Positions 15,306 to 24,335 of a stretch of DNA of 64,000 bases are shown here, in pieces; position 1 is the stretch's first letter; each line of letters opens with the position of its first letter. Under the pieces are notes generated by a model that made no database searches, was not told where the DNA came from, and saw only the letters and a list, made by a program, of their open reading frames with translations. The stretch spans positions 1-64,000 of the forward strand of contig NZ_PSSW01000001.1 in NCBI RefSeq assembly GCF_002933295.1, read 5' to 3'. This stretch comes from Marinobacter flavimaris. Its GTDB lineage: Bacteria; Pseudomonadota; Gammaproteobacteria; Pseudomonadales; Oleiphilaceae. A program made the translations under genes and the position numbers.

Positions 15306-16670
15306 ATGAGCGAGCAAAATACTGAAATGGCGCCTGCCCAGTCACGCAGTGAGCAGGCCGTACGGATTATTGTTCATGAGCACCAGGCGCTGTGGCGGAT
15401 TCTGGATCTGCTGGATCAGTTGCTGAGTGATATGAACCTTAACGATCAGCGCCCGGATGAGCGGCTGCTGAAGACTATTTTTGATTACATCCAGCACTTC
15501 TCCCAGCGGGTGCATAGCACGCCCACGGACATTGAGCTCTACAAACGGCTCAGTGAGAAGTCCCCCGAGACAGCGCCTCTGCTGGAGAAGCTGGCCAGGG
15601 GCTATGTCATCGGTCACGAAAAGCTGGTGGAGTTGCGCCAGTTGTTGGCGGAGTGCGAAAAAGGCTGGCCGGAAGGTCGCGAAGAGTTCAGCCATGCTCT
15701 GGCCCGTTTCACGGAAGCCTTGCGCAAACACATTCGCAAGGAAGAGGGCGTGGTTATTCCACGGGCCCGTAAACTCCTGACCGAGGAAGACTGGCAGCAG
15801 ATCATTGAAGCGCGGGACGTGGAAAACGATCCGCTGTTCGGTGAGCGCGTCCGGGAGGAATTCCGGGAATTGCGGCACCAGATTGTCAGCTATACACCCG
15901 AGAAATTCGGTGGTCTTGGCCTGAAGCACGCAGACCGGGTGACGGCGCCTCATGCCAAAGAAGAGATGCTGTCCATCAAGGGACTGGTGACCTCCTACGG
16001 CCAGATTGAAGTCCTGCATGATGTGGACATCCACATCAACAGTGGTGAGATCGTGTCACTGGTAGGCGCCAATGGTGCTGGCAAATCCACACTGTTGATG
16101 ACTATCTCGGGTCTTCAGCCCACAGACCGGGGTGCCATCACCTTTGAAGGCAAGGATCTCTCAAAGATCACTGCCGATCAGAGGGTAGCTGATGGCATCG
16201 TCCAGGTGCCTGAAGGCCGGCAGGTGTTCAAGGACTTGAGCGTTCATGACAACCTGCTTCTGGGCGCCTATACCCGTGGCAAAACCCCCGAGGTAATGGA
16301 CGATCTGGAACGGATGTACACCAAGTTTCCGATTCTGCGACAGAAGCGCCATAACCTGGCAGGCGAGCTCTCCGGTGGCCAGCAACAGATGCTTGCGATG
16401 GGCCGTGCCCTGATGGCCAAGCCAAGACTGCTGCTGCTGGATGAGCCCAGCATGGGTCTGGCGCCGTTGATCATCGAGGAGATCTTCAACATCGTCAAGG
16501 AACTCAAGGAAGAGGGTATTACCATCTTCCTGGTAGAGCAGAATGCTTCCCAGGCGCTGGCTCTGGCGGATCGCGGCTACGTGCTGGAAACCGGCAAGGT
16601 AGTGATCGAAGGGACCGGCCGTGAGCTGCTCAGCAATGAGAAGGTGCGGGAAGCCTATCTGGGCATGTAA
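15306..16670 (+). CDS. livF: LivF-type ABC ATPase with N-terminal hemerythrin (HHE) domain
   Basis: A 454-residue protein about twice the normal LivF length. Residues 221-454 are a complete LivF ATPase: Walker A GANGAGKST (254-262), signature LSGGQQQ (355-361), Walker B LLLLDEPSM with D379-E380, and VEQN (410-413). Residues about 17-195 match the hemerythrin HHE four-helix bundle, with candidate di-iron ligands H24/H26, H70, D75, H104, H142 and E146. The second histidine of the HHPKEE motif is Ser71. HHE domains bind iron and often oxygen. An ATG at 15966 with a GAAGAG before it could give LivF alone. The fusion is in frame throughout with no sign of error. Confidence 0.85.
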   Translation: MSEQNTEMAPAQSRSEQAVRIIVHEHQALWRILDLLDQLLSDMNLNDQRPDERLLKTIFDYIQHFSQRVHSTPTDIELYKRLSEKSPETAPLLEKLARGYVIGHEKLVELRQLLAECEKGWPEGREEFSHALARFTEALRKHIRKEEGVVIPRARKLLTEEDWQQIIEARDVENDPLFGERVREEFRELRHQIVSYTPEKFGGLGLKHADRVTAPHAKEEMLSIKGLVTSYGQIEVLHDVDIHINSGEIVSLVGANGAGKSTLLMTISGLQPTDRGAITFEGKDLSKITADQRVADGIVQVPEGRQVFKDLSVHDNLLLGAYTRGKTPEVMDDLERMYTKFPILRQKRHNLAGELSGGQQQMLAMGRALMAKPRLLLLDEPSMGLAPLIIEEIFNIVKELKEEGITIFLVEQNASQALALADRGYVLETGKVVIEGTGRELLSNEKVREAYLGM

Positions 16671-16695
16671 GCGCCCGGGTTTTTCTTGCACCAAT

Positions 16696-16731
16696 AAAAG
16701 GGGGACAGGTCTTGCGACCTGTCCCCCTTTT
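16696..16731. terminator. Strong bidirectional terminator between livF and paaZ
   Basis: A 16-bp perfect stem (16696-16711 with 16716-16731) with a TTGC loop has an A-run on the left and a T-run on the right, so it works as an intrinsic terminator in both directions. It separates the rightward importer operon from the leftward paaZ. Confidence 0.9.
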
Positions 16732-16790
16732 ATTTGCCTGACGCTTTCTCCCTGGGGTCCAGGACAGGGAGAAAACAGGAAAGCCCGGTG

Positions 16791-18836
16791 TTACTCGGGC
16801 TTCTTGGCAACCAGTGTCAGGATGTCGTAGCTCGCAACCATTTCGTCGTTCTGGTTGTGAACCTGGACGTCCCAGACCACCACACCCTGAGGATGTCCGT
16901 CCGGAGATGTCCGACCCTGATCAATCTTGCGCTTGCAGGTCAGTCGTGCCCGGATGGTGTCTCCCGGGGCAACCGGTTCAATGAAGCGCAGTGTGTCCAG
17001 ACCATAGTTAGCCAGCACGGGGCCCTCGCCCGGATAGACAAACAGGCCGGCAGCAGCGGAAAGCACGAAATAACCGTGGGCAATACGCTTGCCGAACTGG
17101 GAGTCCCGCGCTGCGATTTCATCAAAGTGCATGTAGAAGTGATCACCGGACAGGCAGCCAAAGTTGACGATGTCGGCTTCGGTAACGGTGCGTCGGTGAG
17201 TCAGCAGCGATTCGTTGATCTGCAGGTCTTCGAAGTGGCGACGGAACGGGTGCACGTCGGTTTCGATCAGATCGGCACCGCGTACATACTCGCGGGTAAC
17301 CGCAGCCAGCATGCTGGGCGAGCCCTGGATTGCGGTGCGCTGCAGGTAGTGGTGAACCGCGCGGATACCCCCCAGTTCCTCACCACCACCGGCGCGACCG
17401 GGGCCGCCATGCTTCAGCATGGGCAGGGGCGAACCGTGGCCTGTGGATTCTTTTGCGGCTTCGGCATCCAGCAGGTGCAGGCGGCCATGGAACGCGGCAA
17501 GCAGCGGGGCGACCCTGCCAGCAATGGCGGGATCACGGGTGGTCAGAGTGGTGACCAGGGAGCCGCGGCCCCTGGAGCAAAGCTCAACCGCGTCCTCGAT
17601 GGTGTCGTAAGGAATGACGGTAGCAACCGGGCCGAATGCCTCGATATCGTGGGCACCACAGCCGTTCTCCGGGTTCCGGCAGAGCAGCAGGTGCGGTTCG
17701 ATGAACGCGCCCTTCTCGGTGCCATCGCCGGTAGCCTTGAAGTTGCCTTCGCCACCCACAACCAGCTCACTGGTCTTGAGCAATTCCTGGATGTTGGCTT
17801 TCACATCTTCCAGTTGGTCGACGGAGGCCAATGCGCCCATGCGGACGCCTTCGACAGAGGGATCACCCACGGTGATCTTGGAGAGCTGCTCTTTCAGCTT
17901 GTCGCAGACCGCGTTTACCTGATCTTTCGGTACGAAGATACGACGAATGGCGGTACATTTCTGACCGGCCTTGGCAGTCATCTCGCGGCGGATTTCCTTC
18001 ACGAAGACCTCGAATTCTTCGTGCTCCGGGGTGACGTCCGGCGCCAGAATAGCACTGTTCAGTGAATCGGCCTCAGCGTTGAACGGAATCGAACGATTGA
18101 TGATGTTCGGGTGGTTCCTGAGCTTCCGTGCCGTTGCGGCCGAGCCTGTGAAGGTCACCACATCCTGCTCTTCCAGATGGTCAAACAGGTCGCCGGTGCT
18201 GCCAATGATCAACTGCAGGCTGCCTTCCGGAAGCGCGCCGGATTCCTGCATCAGGCGGACGGCGAGTTCGGTCACGTAGCAGGTTGAGGTGGCCGGCTTC
18301 ACGATGGACGGCATGCCTGCCAGGAAGGTGGGTGCAAACTTTTCGAGCATGCCCCATACCGGGAAGTTGTAGGCGTCAATGTGAACCGCAACGCCGCCGC
18401 GGGGCACCAGGATATGGGTGCCTGCAAAGTGGTTGTTCTTGCCCAGCGGAGTCACCGGGCCTTCGTGAACCACGTTGCCCGAGGGAAGTTCGCGGCGGCC
18501 CATGCTGGCGTAGGAAAACAGCGTACCGAAACCACCGTCGATATCGATGCCGTTGTCGCCCTTGGTGGAACCGGTATGCATCGACAGGGCGTAGAGTTCT
18601 TTTTTGTGCTCCTGGAGGTACAGGGCCATGGCCTTCAGGGCCAGGGCGCGCTCCTGGAAATCCATCGCCATGAGGTTTTTGCCGCCAACCTTGCGGCCAT
18701 ACTCAACAGCGTTCTTGAAATCGAGGGTGTCGTCGTGGGTATGGGCGACGATCTCGCCGTTAACGGCGCTTGGCAGAGCCTTGGCGGGCTTTTCGCCGAC
18801 CCACTGGCCGGCAATGAAACTTTTCAGGACTGACAT
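16791..18836 (-). CDS. paaZ: Bifunctional PaaZ: oxepin-CoA hydrolase / 3-oxo-5,6-didehydrosuberyl-CoA semialdehyde dehydrogenase
   Basis: A 681-residue fusion. The N-terminal aldehyde dehydrogenase domain (about 1-520) has catalytic C294 in KAGQKC and E255; the C-terminal MaoC-type hydratase domain (about 540-681) has the Asp/His site in LSGDHFYMHFDE. It opens the oxepin-CoA ring and oxidises the aldehyde to 3-oxo-5,6-dehydrosuberyl-CoA, coming after PaaABCE and PaaG. The start MSVLKSF at 18836 has GGAG six bases upstream and is preferred to the in-frame codon at 18848. It is the last gene of the paaABCDE-Z run, 87 bp after paaE with a hairpin between. Confidence 0.95.
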   Translation of the reverse strand: MSVLKSFIAGQWVGEKPAKALPSAVNGEIVAHTHDDTLDFKNAVEYGRKVGGKNLMAMDFQERALALKAMALYLQEHKKELYALSMHTGSTKGDNGIDIDGGFGTLFSYASMGRRELPSGNVVHEGPVTPLGKNNHFAGTHILVPRGGVAVHIDAYNFPVWGMLEKFAPTFLAGMPSIVKPATSTCYVTELAVRLMQESGALPEGSLQLIIGSTGDLFDHLEEQDVVTFTGSAATARKLRNHPNIINRSIPFNAEADSLNSAILAPDVTPEHEEFEVFVKEIRREMTAKAGQKCTAIRRIFVPKDQVNAVCDKLKEQLSKITVGDPSVEGVRMGALASVDQLEDVKANIQELLKTSELVVGGEGNFKATGDGTEKGAFIEPHLLLCRNPENGCGAHDIEAFGPVATVIPYDTIEDAVELCSRGRGSLVTTLTTRDPAIAGRVAPLLAAFHGRLHLLDAEAAKESTGHGSPLPMLKHGGPGRAGGGEELGGIRAVHHYLQRTAIQGSPSMLAAVTREYVRGADLIETDVHPFRRHFEDLQINESLLTHRRTVTEADIVNFGCLSGDHFYMHFDEIAARDSQFGKRIAHGYFVLSAAAGLFVYPGEGPVLANYGLDTLRFIEPVAPGDTIRARLTCKRKIDQGRTSPDGHPQGVVVWDVQVHNQNDEMVASYDILTLVAKKPE

Positions 18837-18864
18837 GGGAAACTCCATTCGTTTCTGAAACGCG

Positions 18865-18896
18865 AAGGCAAGCCCCGTTGCTGCGGGACTTGCCTT
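18865..18896 (-). promoter_or_regulatory. Hairpin between paaE and paaZ
   Basis: AAGGCAAG (18865-18872) pairs with CTTGCCTT (18889-18896), extended inside by CCCCG/CGGG with small mismatches. Read on the minus strand it lies just after paaE and before the paaZ ribosome site, without a clear T-run. It could be a partial terminator or a processing site. Confidence 0.4.
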
Positions 18897-18923
18897 GCTC
18901 TTGTCTTGTTTTGGGGGCGGAAA

Positions 18924-20003
18924 CTACATTTCGTCGTAGTCCAGAACCACCTTGTCGCTGATCGGGTAGCACTGGCAGGAAAGCACGTAACCGGCTTCCA
19001 CCTCGTAGTCTTCCAGAGCAAAGTTCTGGTCCATCTCCACTTCGCCTTCCACCACCTTGGCGCGGCATGTCGAGCAGACACCGGCCTTGCACGAGTAAGG
19101 CAGATCAGCGCCTTCCTCATTCCCGGCATCCAGGATGCTCTTGGTGTCGCGTACCAGTGGGAAGGTCAGGGAGCGGCCATCGGCAATAACGGTTACTTCG
19201 CTGACAGACTGCGGATCCACGTGGGCAGGATCGCGGTCTTTCCGGGCCTGAGGCACGCCACCGGCCGGGGTGAAGAGTTCAAAATGGATTTTGCTTTTTT
19301 CCATGCCATGATTCAGCAGCGAGTCCCGCACGGTCTCGGTCATCAGCTGAGGGCCACAGATAAACGCAGCAGTGAGCTCTTTGGCATTGATCCAGTGGTC
19401 GAACAGCTTGTCGCACTTCTCGTGGTCGATACGACCGTTGTAAAGGTCTATGTCCTGTTCTTCACGGGTGAAGATGTACACCAGGTTAAGGCGGGACATG
19501 TACTCGTTTTTCAGGTCCTGCAGCTCGTCACGGAACATGGTGCTGCTGGTGGCCTTGTTGCCGTAGAACAGGGTGACCTCGCTCTTGGGCTCGGTTTCCA
19601 GGGTGGTCTTCACGATCGAGAGGATCGGAGTAATACCACTGCCGGCGGCTACCGCCAGGTAGTTGCCTTCACGCTCGGGGTCCAGATCAACCGAGAAATG
19701 GCCCTGCGGCGGCATGACTTCCAGAGTCTGGCCGGGCTTGAGTTGCTCGTTGGCAAAGGTGGAGAAGCGACCGCCCGGAACCTGTTTGACGGCGATGCGA
19801 AGCTCCTGGTCGTTGACACTGCGGCAGATCGAGTAGGAGCGGCGAACTTCCTCGCCATCCAGCTTGGTGCGCACGATCAGGTGCTGGCCCTGCTGGTAGT
19901 GAAACTTGTCTGCCAGATCTTCCGGCACGTCAAAAGCAAGTGATACGGCGTTTCTTGTTTCAGGTCTGACCTCTTTGAGGGTCAGTGAGTAAAATTTGTT
20001 CAT
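18924..20003 (-). CDS. paaE: Phenylacetyl-CoA epoxidase reductase subunit PaaE
   Basis: A 359-residue reductase that passes electrons from NADPH to the PaaAC oxygenase. An FAD-binding domain has RRSYSICRSV (about 57-66), a nucleotide-binding domain has AAGSGITPILS, and a C-terminal plant-type [2Fe-2S] domain has C305, C310, C313 and C343. The start MNKFYSLTLKE at 20003 is preferred over the long open frame to 20141, which would run into paaD. It follows paaD by 13 bp. Confidence 0.95.
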   Translation of the reverse strand: MNKFYSLTLKEVRPETRNAVSLAFDVPEDLADKFHYQQGQHLIVRTKLDGEEVRRSYSICRSVNDQELRIAVKQVPGGRFSTFANEQLKPGQTLEVMPPQGHFSVDLDPEREGNYLAVAAGSGITPILSIVKTTLETEPKSEVTLFYGNKATSSTMFRDELQDLKNEYMSRLNLVYIFTREEQDIDLYNGRIDHEKCDKLFDHWINAKELTAAFICGPQLMTETVRDSLLNHGMEKSKIHFELFTPAGGVPQARKDRDPAHVDPQSVSEVTVIADGRSLTFPLVRDTKSILDAGNEEGADLPYSCKAGVCSTCRAKVVEGEVEMDQNFALEDYEVEAGYVLSCQCYPISDKVVLDYDEM

Positions 20004-20016
20004 GATCGTATCGGCT

Positions 20017-20586
20017 CTAGATGCATTTGAAATAGTCGAAGGGCTCGAGGCATTCCTTGCAACGATAAAGGGCTTTGCAGGCGGTGGATCCGAACTCGCT
20101 GACCCGTTCGGTGTCTTTGCTGCCGCAATGAGGGCAGGCAATGACCTCCGGTTCTCCGAGCAGGCTCATTTTGCTGGAGCTGCCCTCGGGTGGCGCGATA
20201 CCGAACGCCCGAAGCTTTTCTTTGCCTTCGTCTGTGATCCAGTCGGTGGTCCAGGCAGGGGTCAGAACCTGTTTGATTTTCGGATCGCGGAAGCCAGCGG
20301 CGCGCAGCGCCTCGGCGATCAGCTCCTCAATCAGTTCGGTTGCCGGGCACCCGGAGTAGGTCGGGGTCACGTCAATGGACAGTTCTTTACCGTCCCAGTG
20401 AACCGCCCGGACAATGCCGAGCTCCACGACACTGACTGCCGGCACTTCAGGGTCTTTGACCTCTTCAAGAAGTGCCCAGATGTCGTCCTCTGTCAGCAGA
20501 TCGGGGCGGGCGTTGGCCGGCACCCGATCACTGGCAATCAGAATGTCGACAGCTGACCGGCTGTCTGAATCACCATGTTGTGGCAT
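20017..20586 (-). CDS. paaD: PaaD, iron-sulfur/maturation protein of the phenylacetyl-CoA epoxidase
   Basis: A 189-residue protein with a MIP18/SufT-like domain (DPEVPAVSVVELGIVRAV, then DVTPTYSGCPATELIEE) and a C-terminal zinc-ribbon of four cysteines (ACPHCGS ... ALYRCKECLE). PaaD is needed for assembly of the epoxidase, probably of the PaaE Fe-S cluster. I start at MPQHGDSDS (20586), overlapping the end of paaC by 17 bases; the frame is open to 20664. Confidence 0.93.
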   Translation of the reverse strand: MPQHGDSDSRSAVDILIASDRVPANARPDLLTEDDIWALLEEVKDPEVPAVSVVELGIVRAVHWDGKELSIDVTPTYSGCPATELIEELIAEALRAAGFRDPKIKQVLTPAWTTDWITDEGKEKLRAFGIAPPEGSSSKMSLLGEPEVIACPHCGSKDTERVSEFGSTACKALYRCKECLEPFDYFKCI

Positions 20587-21334
20587 CGGGATAGGCCCTC
20601 TGCAGGAACTGCATTTCTGCCAGGATGAAACCGAGGTGTTCGGTGTGCTCGCCGTGCTTGCCACCCATGTACATCCAGGCGTCTTCCGCGCCAGGAGTCA
20701 GGGTTGCCTGGGTGAGCACCTCGTTGACCATGCCGCGCCAGTCTTTGGCCAGCTGGTCAGTATCCGGGCCAATGCCCGCCTCGGCCATCACACGATCGGT
20801 GTCGTCCGGCGTGATAAGCTCGCCGGTAAAACGCCAGAGGATGTCGACGGCGTCCTGCATGCGGCGGTGGCTTTCTTCAGTGCCATCACCAAAACGCTTC
20901 ACCCACTCCGAGGAGCGGCGCAGGTGGTAGGTCACCTCTTTCAGCGCCTTGGCAGCGATGCCGGCAATGCGCTCGTCGCTGGATTCGGTCAGGCTCTTGA
21001 GCGTGAAGTAGTGGTACACGTCGAAGAAGAACTGACGGCCCATGGTGACGGCGTAGTCCTCGTTGGGCTGCTCGGTCATCAGCAGGTTGCGATACTCGTG
21101 AGCGTCCCGGCGGAAGGCCAGCTTGTCAGCATCGCGGCCATCGTCGATCAGCTCGGCTGCATACTCGTACCAGTTGCGAGCCTGGCCGACGAGGTCGAGG
21201 GCAACGTTCATCAGTGCCATCTCTTCCTCAAGCGCCGGGGCCTTGCCACACAGCTCGCAAAGGCGCTGGCCGAGGATCATGTCGGAATCTGCCAGGCGCA
21301 GCAGGTATTCCTTTAATGCTTCTGTTTGTGTCAT
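20570..21334 (-). CDS. paaC: Phenylacetyl-CoA epoxidase structural subunit PaaC
   Basis: A 254-residue ferritin-like protein that pairs with PaaA but lacks the di-iron site. It begins MTQTEALKEYLLRLADSDMILGQR and ends with GGKHGEHTEHLGFILAEMQFLQR, the conserved PaaC C-terminus. It lies between paaB (12 bp upstream) and paaD (overlapping). Confidence 0.95.
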   Translation of the reverse strand: MTQTEALKEYLLRLADSDMILGQRLCELCGKAPALEEEMALMNVALDLVGQARNWYEYAAELIDDGRDADKLAFRRDAHEYRNLLMTEQPNEDYAVTMGRQFFFDVYHYFTLKSLTESSDERIAGIAAKALKEVTYHLRRSSEWVKRFGDGTEESHRRMQDAVDILWRFTGELITPDDTDRVMAEAGIGPDTDQLAKDWRGMVNEVLTQATLTPGAEDAWMYMGGKHGEHTEHLGFILAEMQFLQRAYPDATTW

Positions 21335-21346
21335 GGGTACCGCTCC

Positions 21347-21628
21347 TTACATGTGTCCGACTTCATCGGGCAGCTTGTAGAAGGAAGCGTGCCGGTAAAC
21401 CTTGTCTTCCGACGGATCGAAAAGCACTTCCTTCTCGTCGGACGCGGACGCCGTGATCGCGTCGGAGGGAACCACCCAGATGCTTACGCCTTCGTTACGG
21501 CGTGTGTAAAGGTCACGGGCGTTTTCCATGGCCATCTCGGCGTCTGCGGCATGCACGCTGCCCACGTGTTTGTGGTTCAGGCCGTGCTTGGACCGTACAA
21601 AGACTTCGTAAAGGCGCCATTCAGACAT
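21347..21628 (-). CDS. paaB: Phenylacetyl-CoA epoxidase subunit PaaB
   Basis: A 93-residue small subunit, MSEWRLYEVFVRSKHGLNHK, then GSVHAADAEMAMENARDLYTRR, the standard PaaB sequence. It bridges PaaAC heterodimers in the complex. Eighteen bases separate it from the paaA stop. Confidence 0.95.
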   Translation of the reverse strand: MSEWRLYEVFVRSKHGLNHKHVGSVHAADAEMAMENARDLYTRRNEGVSIWVVPSDAITASASDEKEVLFDPSEDKVYRHASFYKLPDEVGHM

Positions 21629-21645
21629 GTTGTATTCCTCCGGTA

Positions 21646-22638
21646 TCAGGCGGCTTGTGCGCGCTGTTTTTGTTTTTCGGCGTAGGCGACGGCCGCTTCA
21701 CGGACCCAGGCACCTTCGTCAATAGCGTTCTTGCGAGTCTTGATGCGCTCGCGGTTGCAGGGACCGTTGCCCTTGAGGACGTCGTAGAACTCCTGCCAGT
21801 TGATTTCGCCGAAATCGTAATGGCCGGTTTCTTCGTTCCACTTCAGGTCCGGATCCGGTGCAGTGCAGCCAAGGAATTCGAGCTGCGGCACGGTCTGGTC
21901 AATAAACATCTGGCGCAGTTCGTCGTTGCTCTTGCGCTTGATCTTCCAGGCCATGGACTGCTGGGAGTTCGGGGACTCGTCGTCATGCGGTCCGAACATC
22001 ATCAGTGCCGGCCACCACAGACGGTTAATGGCGTCCTGCACCATGGCTTTCTGTTCCTCGGTGCCTTCGCGCATCATGTCCAGCAGGATCTGGTAACCCT
22101 GACGCTGGTGGAAGCTTTCTTCCTTGCAGATGCGGATCATGGCGCGGGAATAGGGACCATAGGAGGTACGCTGCAGCACCACCTGGTTAACAATGGCGGC
22201 GCCGTCTACCAGCCAGCCAACAGCACCCATGTCCGCCCAGTTCAGGGTCGGGTAGTTGAAGATGCTGGAATACTTGGCTTTTCCCTGGTGCAGCTTTTCG
22301 ATCTCTTCGTCACGGTCAGCACCCAGGGTTTCCATGGCGCTATACAGGTACAGGCCGTGGCCCGCTTCGTCCTGAATCTTGGCCATCAGCTGGAGCTTAC
22401 GCTTGAGCGTAGGCGCGCGGGTAACCCAGTTGCCTTCCGGCAGCATGCCGACCACTTCAGAGTGGGCGTGCTGGGAAATCTGGCGAATCAGGGTCTTCCG
22501 GTAGCCTTCCGGCATCCAGTTTTTGGGTTCGATTTTGGTTTCGGCGTCGACCTTTTCCTGAAAGTCGCGCTCTTCGGGCGACATCTCTTCTTTGGTCTTA
22601 AGGCGCTTGGCGCCGGTTTCAACGAGCTGGGCGTACAT
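21646..22638 (-). CDS. paaA: Phenylacetyl-CoA epoxidase catalytic subunit PaaA
   Basis: A 330-residue di-iron monooxygenase subunit that forms ring-1,2-epoxyphenylacetyl-CoA using O2. The iron-binding Glu/His pairs are visible in [18 protein letters not shown] and [13 protein letters not shown]. The ATG at 22636-22638 has GGAGG nine bases upstream; the in-frame TTG at 22644 is rejected. First gene of paaABCDE-Z, with a promoter about 90 bp upstream. Its need for oxygen makes the hemerythrin domain on the neighbouring importer ATPase notable. Confidence 0.96.
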   Translation of the reverse strand: MYAQLVETGAKRLKTKEEMSPEERDFQEKVDAETKIEPKNWMPEGYRKTLIRQISQHAHSEVVGMLPEGNWVTRAPTLKRKLQLMAKIQDEAGHGLYLYSAMETLGADRDEEIEKLHQGKAKYSSIFNYPTLNWADMGAVGWLVDGAAIVNQVVLQRTSYGPYSRAMIRICKEESFHQRQGYQILLDMMREGTEEQKAMVQDAINRLWWPALMMFGPHDDESPNSQQSMAWKIKRKSNDELRQMFIDQTVPQLEFLGCTAPDPDLKWNEETGHYDFGEINWQEFYDVLKGNGPCNRERIKTRKNAIDEGAWVREAAVAYAEKQKQRAQAA

Positions 22639-22690
22639 AAACAAATACCTCCGGATCGGGCTTGTTGTTCTGTTGTCCGTGAACAGAGAA

Positions 22691-22710
22691 CCCTCAATAA
22701 CAACTGAGGG
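22691..22710 (-). promoter_or_regulatory. Leader hairpin of paaABCDE
   Basis: CCCTCA (22691-22696) and TGAGGG (22705-22710) pair around an 8-base loop, placing a six-pair hairpin close to the 5' end of the transcript predicted from the -10 at 22724-22729. It lies well upstream of the paaA ribosome site, so a role in mRNA stability is more likely than direct blocking. Confidence 0.35.
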
Positions 22711-22723
22711 TCAATGACTCCAT

Positions 22724-22749
22724 ATTATATGATACTGAATAAATATCAA
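22724..22749 (-). promoter_or_regulatory. paaA promoter with candidate PaaX site
   Basis: On the minus strand a perfect -10 TATAAT lies at 22724-22729, followed 14 bases upstream by TTGATATTTATTCA (22736-22749), 10 of 14 matching the liv-operon motif. TGATA and TATCA also form an inverted repeat there. The motif covers the -35 region, where a repressor would act. No other element was seen in the rest of the 327-bp gap to paaK apart from the paaK terminator. Confidence 0.55.
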
Positions 22750-22915
22750 GAACAGTCTTTGTGTGTCATGTTATATTTAAAAGCTTCCTTATGAGATCTT
22801 ATAGTGCTGATTTGCATAATAAAAAAAGTGATACGTGAGCAAATGCTATTGAGATCAGAAAACGGAAAGCAATTTTAAATCGGTGATTGCGGGGCCTGGT
22901 GGTGGGAAAAGCAGC

Positions 22916-22949
22916 GAGAGTCAGCGGCATCCGCTGCGTGCTGACTCTC
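22916..22949 (-). terminator. Terminator after paaK
   Basis: GAGAGTCAGC (22916-22925) and GCTGACTCTC (22940-22949) form a ten-pair perfect stem, 16 bases beyond the paaK stop on the minus strand. A short TTTTC run follows five bases after the stem in that direction, so it is probably an intrinsic terminator. Confidence 0.65.
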
Positions 22950-22965
22950 TGCTGGTCGGTCGGAT

Positions 22966-24276
22966 TTACTGGTTACGGCGATCAAATACGCGCTTGGCCT
23001 TGCCTTCCGAGCGTGCCAGACGGTTGGTTTCCACCACCTCGACACGGGTGCTGATGCCGATGTAGGACTTGATGTGGTGCGCCAGTTCCTTGGCCGCCGC
23101 AGCACGACTTTCGGGGGTGTCGGTTACGCCGGGTTTCAGTTCGGTCCGGATATCCACGCAGTCCAGGTTGCCTTCCTTGTAAACCTCGATCTCGTAGTGC
23201 GGTGCCAGAGCCTCGCACTTGAGCACCTGCTCCTCGATCTGGCTCGGGAACACGTTGACGCCGCGAATGATCAGCATGTCGTCGCTGCGGCCGGTAATTT
23301 TGTCAATCCGGCGCATCGGGCGCGCTGTACCCGGAAGCAGGCGGGTGAGGTCTCGGGTGCGGTAACGCAGAATCGGCAGGGCCACCTTGGTCAATGACGT
23401 GAAGACCAGCTCACCGTATTCACCATCAGGCAGCACTTCACCGGTTTCCGGGTTGATGATTTCCGGATAGAAGTGATCCTCCCAGATGGTCGGGCCGTCT
23501 TTGGTTTCAATACATTCCATGCCCACGCCCGGCCCCATGACTTCCGACAGACCATAGATATCAAGAGCCTCGATGCCGAGGCGCTCCTCGATCTCGGATC
23601 GCATGGCGTTGGTCCACGGTTCTGCGCCGAAAATGCCGAGCCGCAGGGGCAGTTTATGGGGATCAATGCCCTGACGCTCCATTTCATCGGCAATGTTCAG
23701 CATGTAGGACGGCGTCACCATGATGATGTCCGGTTCGAAATCCTTGATCAGCTGAACCTGCTTCTCGGTCTGGCCGCCGGACATCGGAATAACCGTGCAG
23801 CCAAGGCGTTCGGCGCCATAGTGGGCGCCCAGACCGCCGGTGAACAGGCCATAGCCATAGGCTACATGAACCTTGTCGCCACGGGAGCCGCCGCCGGCCC
23901 GGATGGACCGTGCCACAATGTCGGCCCAGGTGTTGATATCACTCTGGGTGTAACCGACGACGGTTGGCTTGCCGGTGGTACCACTGGAGGCGTGCACCCG
24001 CACCACGTCGGACATGGGGGTGGCAAACATGCCGAACGGGTAGTTGTCCCGCAGATCCGCCTTGGTGGTGAATGGCACCTTGGCCAGGTCTTCCAGCGAG
24101 TTGATGTCCATGGGCTTCAGACCCTGGTCATCAAACGCTTTGCGGTAGAACGGCACGTTGGTGTAGGCATGGACAACGCTCCAGCGCAGGCGCTGCAGCT
24201 GTTCGTGGCGCAGCTCATCAATGCTGGCGGTTTCCATGCGGTCAAGTTTGCCAAGTTTTTGCAGTGGTAAGGTCAT
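22966..24276 (-). CDS. paaK: Phenylacetate-CoA ligase
   Basis: A 436-residue adenylate-forming enzyme that makes phenylacetyl-CoA from phenylacetate, CoA and ATP; the product both enters the pathway and releases PaaX. The P-loop is HASSGTTGKPTVVGYT, with FGAEPWTNAMR and YGLSEVMGPG as the adenine-binding motifs, YRTRDL and GRSDDMLIIRGVNVFPSQIEE at the C-terminal lid. Family-normal length. It is the last gene of the paaGHIJK run, 59 bp after paaJ. Confidence 0.96.
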   Translation of the reverse strand: MTLPLQKLGKLDRMETASIDELRHEQLQRLRWSVVHAYTNVPFYRKAFDDQGLKPMDINSLEDLAKVPFTTKADLRDNYPFGMFATPMSDVVRVHASSGTTGKPTVVGYTQSDINTWADIVARSIRAGGGSRGDKVHVAYGYGLFTGGLGAHYGAERLGCTVIPMSGGQTEKQVQLIKDFEPDIIMVTPSYMLNIADEMERQGIDPHKLPLRLGIFGAEPWTNAMRSEIEERLGIEALDIYGLSEVMGPGVGMECIETKDGPTIWEDHFYPEIINPETGEVLPDGEYGELVFTSLTKVALPILRYRTRDLTRLLPGTARPMRRIDKITGRSDDMLIIRGVNVFPSQIEEQVLKCEALAPHYEIEVYKEGNLDCVDIRTELKPGVTDTPESRAAAAKELAHHIKSYIGISTRVEVVETNRLARSEGKAKRVFDRRNQ

Positions 24277-24335
24277 GGTTCTGTCCTGCGTTGTTCTTGT
24301 CGAATAAGGGTCTTTGTTCTTGTTGGCGGGTGGCT

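Noticed and set aside
14242-15345. 367-residue minus-strand frame over livM/livG
   Set aside because: Overlaps two well-supported genes; no family recognised.
16734-18065. 443-residue frame opposite to paaZ
   Set aside because: Antisense shadow of a high-GC gene with strong family match on the other strand.
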